Positions 63,801 through 64,000 of a stretch of DNA of 64,000 bases are shown one piece after another. Numbering within the stretch: the first letter of the stretch is position 1; the number at the start of each line of letters is the position of its first letter. Source of the stretch: CAVZZV01 sp963779845 (lineage in GTDB: Bacteria; Bacteroidota; Bacteroidia; Bacteroidales; GCA-2748055); the NCBI GenBank assembly GCA_963779845.1, contig CAVZZV010000006.1:124001-188000 (forward strand), written 5' to 3'. The notes beneath the pieces were generated by a model. The model searched no databases. It worked only from the letters and a program-made list of their open reading frames with translations, and had not been told where the DNA came from. Position numbers and translations under genes: made by a program.

Positions 63801-64000
63801 CATTGGAAAAAGCGATCGATGGTACCCACAAAAAAAGAAGAATAATCATTCAGGATGCGGTTCAAAATGTCAACAGCCTTTCTCTTGATCCCCTCATTGC
63901 TCAAACCGAATTTTTTCCGGATATCTTCCTGATATCCGGAAACTTTGTTATCCCCTTTGCTTAGCAGCCAGAGGGAGTCAAGGATCCGGAATTTCATTTC
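60881..64000 (-). CDS. AddA-like UvrD-family helicase/nuclease, N-terminus beyond window
   Basis: About 1039 residues are visible and the frame is open at the right edge, so the Walker A region is missing. Visible motifs: Walker B MLDEFQDTSRFQW, motif III VVGDVKQSIYRWRNSDW, motif IV QNWRSYPSIVKFNN, IAILVRRGSEG, motif V TIHKAKGLQFETVI and motif VI LMYVAFTRARQELHIF. A C-terminal PD-(D/E)XK nuclease with IIVLDYKFGERM ends the protein. This is the AddA/RecB-like architecture, the helicase partner of the AddB-like protein encoded two genes downstream. Because both carry nuclease motifs, AddAB is more likely than RecBCD. Not split by any frameshift in the part seen. Confidence 0.9.
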   Translation of the reverse strand, partial: EMKFRILDSLWLLSKGDNKVSGYQEDIRKKFGLSNEGIKRKAVDILNRILNDYSSFFVGTIDRFFQWVIRGFVREIGLQTGYNLELNNDRILHEAVDRIMVKMDEDAVLRQWLITFAGERIMEGKSWNFQNDVFNLGKEVFREGYQSLSLDISILENLRGTMANYKTDLNHFISQYENTLKKLGHEALGQIRDAGLQVEDFSYGRNGAAGYFLKVLTNTGMNLDPGKRACEAAENAELWVTRTGKNREKALFLAESQLQSALKKIIGYQSENARKYFSARCLIKNIHSFGILNDISLEIREITREKNIFLLSDASMFLKKIIEENEAPFIYEKAGNYFHRFMLDEFQDTSRFQWINFLPLIKNGLGLGNKSMVVGDVKQSIYRWRNSDWKILAKEIENDITGFITENHSLGQNWRSYPSIVKFNNSFFYQAKTLVQEMIRTDMEGVHTAESFSAQWQTLVEKVYSESAQQIPEKLRSMEGLVEHTFSRTESEENYTNFLKVKLPALIRDMQGRGFRARDIAILVRRGSEGRAIASILLEEGLIKDDGSNFSLISNDSLYLGNNPAVSFIVSILTYLNNPADKLNAGFMRSEFFHYLTSEVPDNEALHAIYANNATEDSGQNKFDLFTADKERFRKLPLYELTESVIVAFGLNETKDNLPFIQAFQDIVLEFIRTESNELYGFLNYWEQNGASKTLNISETQDAIRIMTIHKAKGLQFETVIIPYCSWPISPDTPGYKNNFIWCDTNSSDFNRTPFMPVSYNREMSRSEFAREYFSEKFHSYIDNLNLMYVAFTRARQELHIFSPVSGKEKKVQKAGDLALTLYTKYGKHSSPEPGIRLAQGYFPEKEKFILGKPEQQKEHREREDNYYLESYPVRFSGDILKLNLRNAALSKLEEDLGTRLGYGTIMHEIFSYISYPEDVEAAIGKVKRKGMIDETEARRLEDFIGSRLRGEGVSDWYTDQYTLLMERELISKKKEILRPDRVMISEDEIIVLDYKFGERMIHNHEIQVRNYCSSLGDIESRKVKGYLWYVDLDIVKKV

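Noticed and set aside
1..64000. CRISPR arrays, tRNA or rRNA genes, insertion sequences, prophage
   Set aside because: Looked for repeated spacers, cloverleaf sequences, transposase motifs and phage genes; none found in the gaps or frames.
1..64000. Many long open frames opposite or across real genes (for example 53126-53542 and 28210-28521)
   Set aside because: They lie entirely within well-identified genes, show no domain and have composition typical of antisense shadows.

Overview
The window is a gene-dense stretch of a Bacteroidota chromosome, most like Bacteroidales or a related order. Several signals agree. Three secreted proteins end in a type IX secretion (T9SS) sorting domain. Many start regions carry the Bacteroidota sigma-factor -7 element TAnnTTTG, while Shine-Dalgarno sites are rare. 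The gene content is also typical: a MoxR/DUF58/BatD-like block, DUF349 repeats, DUF6913, an AddA/AddB-like pair, a GldI-like FKBP lipoprotein, and ComA beside DUF368. I see no rRNA, tRNA, CRISPR array, insertion sequence or prophage. Most of the window is core genome.

Layout. 1-3147 (minus): an aerotolerance-type moxR operon (MoxR, small secreted protein, DUF58, BatD-like membrane protein cut by the left edge). 3400-4176: truA. 4164-9903 (minus): TPR protein, ComA, DUF368/PopT-like, aroE and a hybrid histidine kinase, very tightly packed. 9971-12586: a GH84-like lipoprotein that seems to lack its catalytic Asp pair. 12693-15024: ffh and folD. 15114-16913: argS. 17217-18341: a glycosyltransferase. 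18484-24946 (minus): a cobalamin-riboswitch operon. 25113-29741 (plus): ligA, DUF6913, dapA and a Tat-type aldo/keto reductase. 29837-33128: secA. 33400-39656: two adjacent T9SS cargo proteins, a papain-like peptidase and an Asp-box beta-propeller. 39674-46554: asnA, an MFS transporter, a metallo-hydrolase, a tetrapyrrole-methylase-fold methyltransferase, two FKBP lipoproteins and an NrnA-type phosphoesterase. 46686-48612: ndk, a DUF721 gene and recF. 48734-55989: a TPR membrane protein, ribH, yidC, pyrG, a DUF349 protein and hsp20. 56340-64000: trmD and an AddB-like / radical SAM / AddA-like block cut by the right edge.

The most interesting system is the riboswitch operon at 18484-24946. A Bacteroidota promoter, a recognisable cobalamin riboswitch and a hairpin next to the first start codon precede seven closely spaced genes: a DUF4465-type lipoprotein, a T9SS-exported trypsin/lysyl-endopeptidase-like protease, a BtuF-like binding lipoprotein, an unknown 91-residue protein, a BtuC-like permease, a BtuD-like ATPase with an unusual C-terminal extension, and an unknown 68-residue membrane protein. 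No btuB receptor lies in it. My inference is that it scavenges corrinoids, possibly including protein-bound B12 freed by the secreted protease.

A second theme is single-base indels in core genes: one in secA, two in recF and one in the beta-propeller gene. Three of the four fall in homopolymer runs. This looks more like consensus error in the underlying sequence than gene decay, so these genes are reported as whole loci with the frameshift marked.
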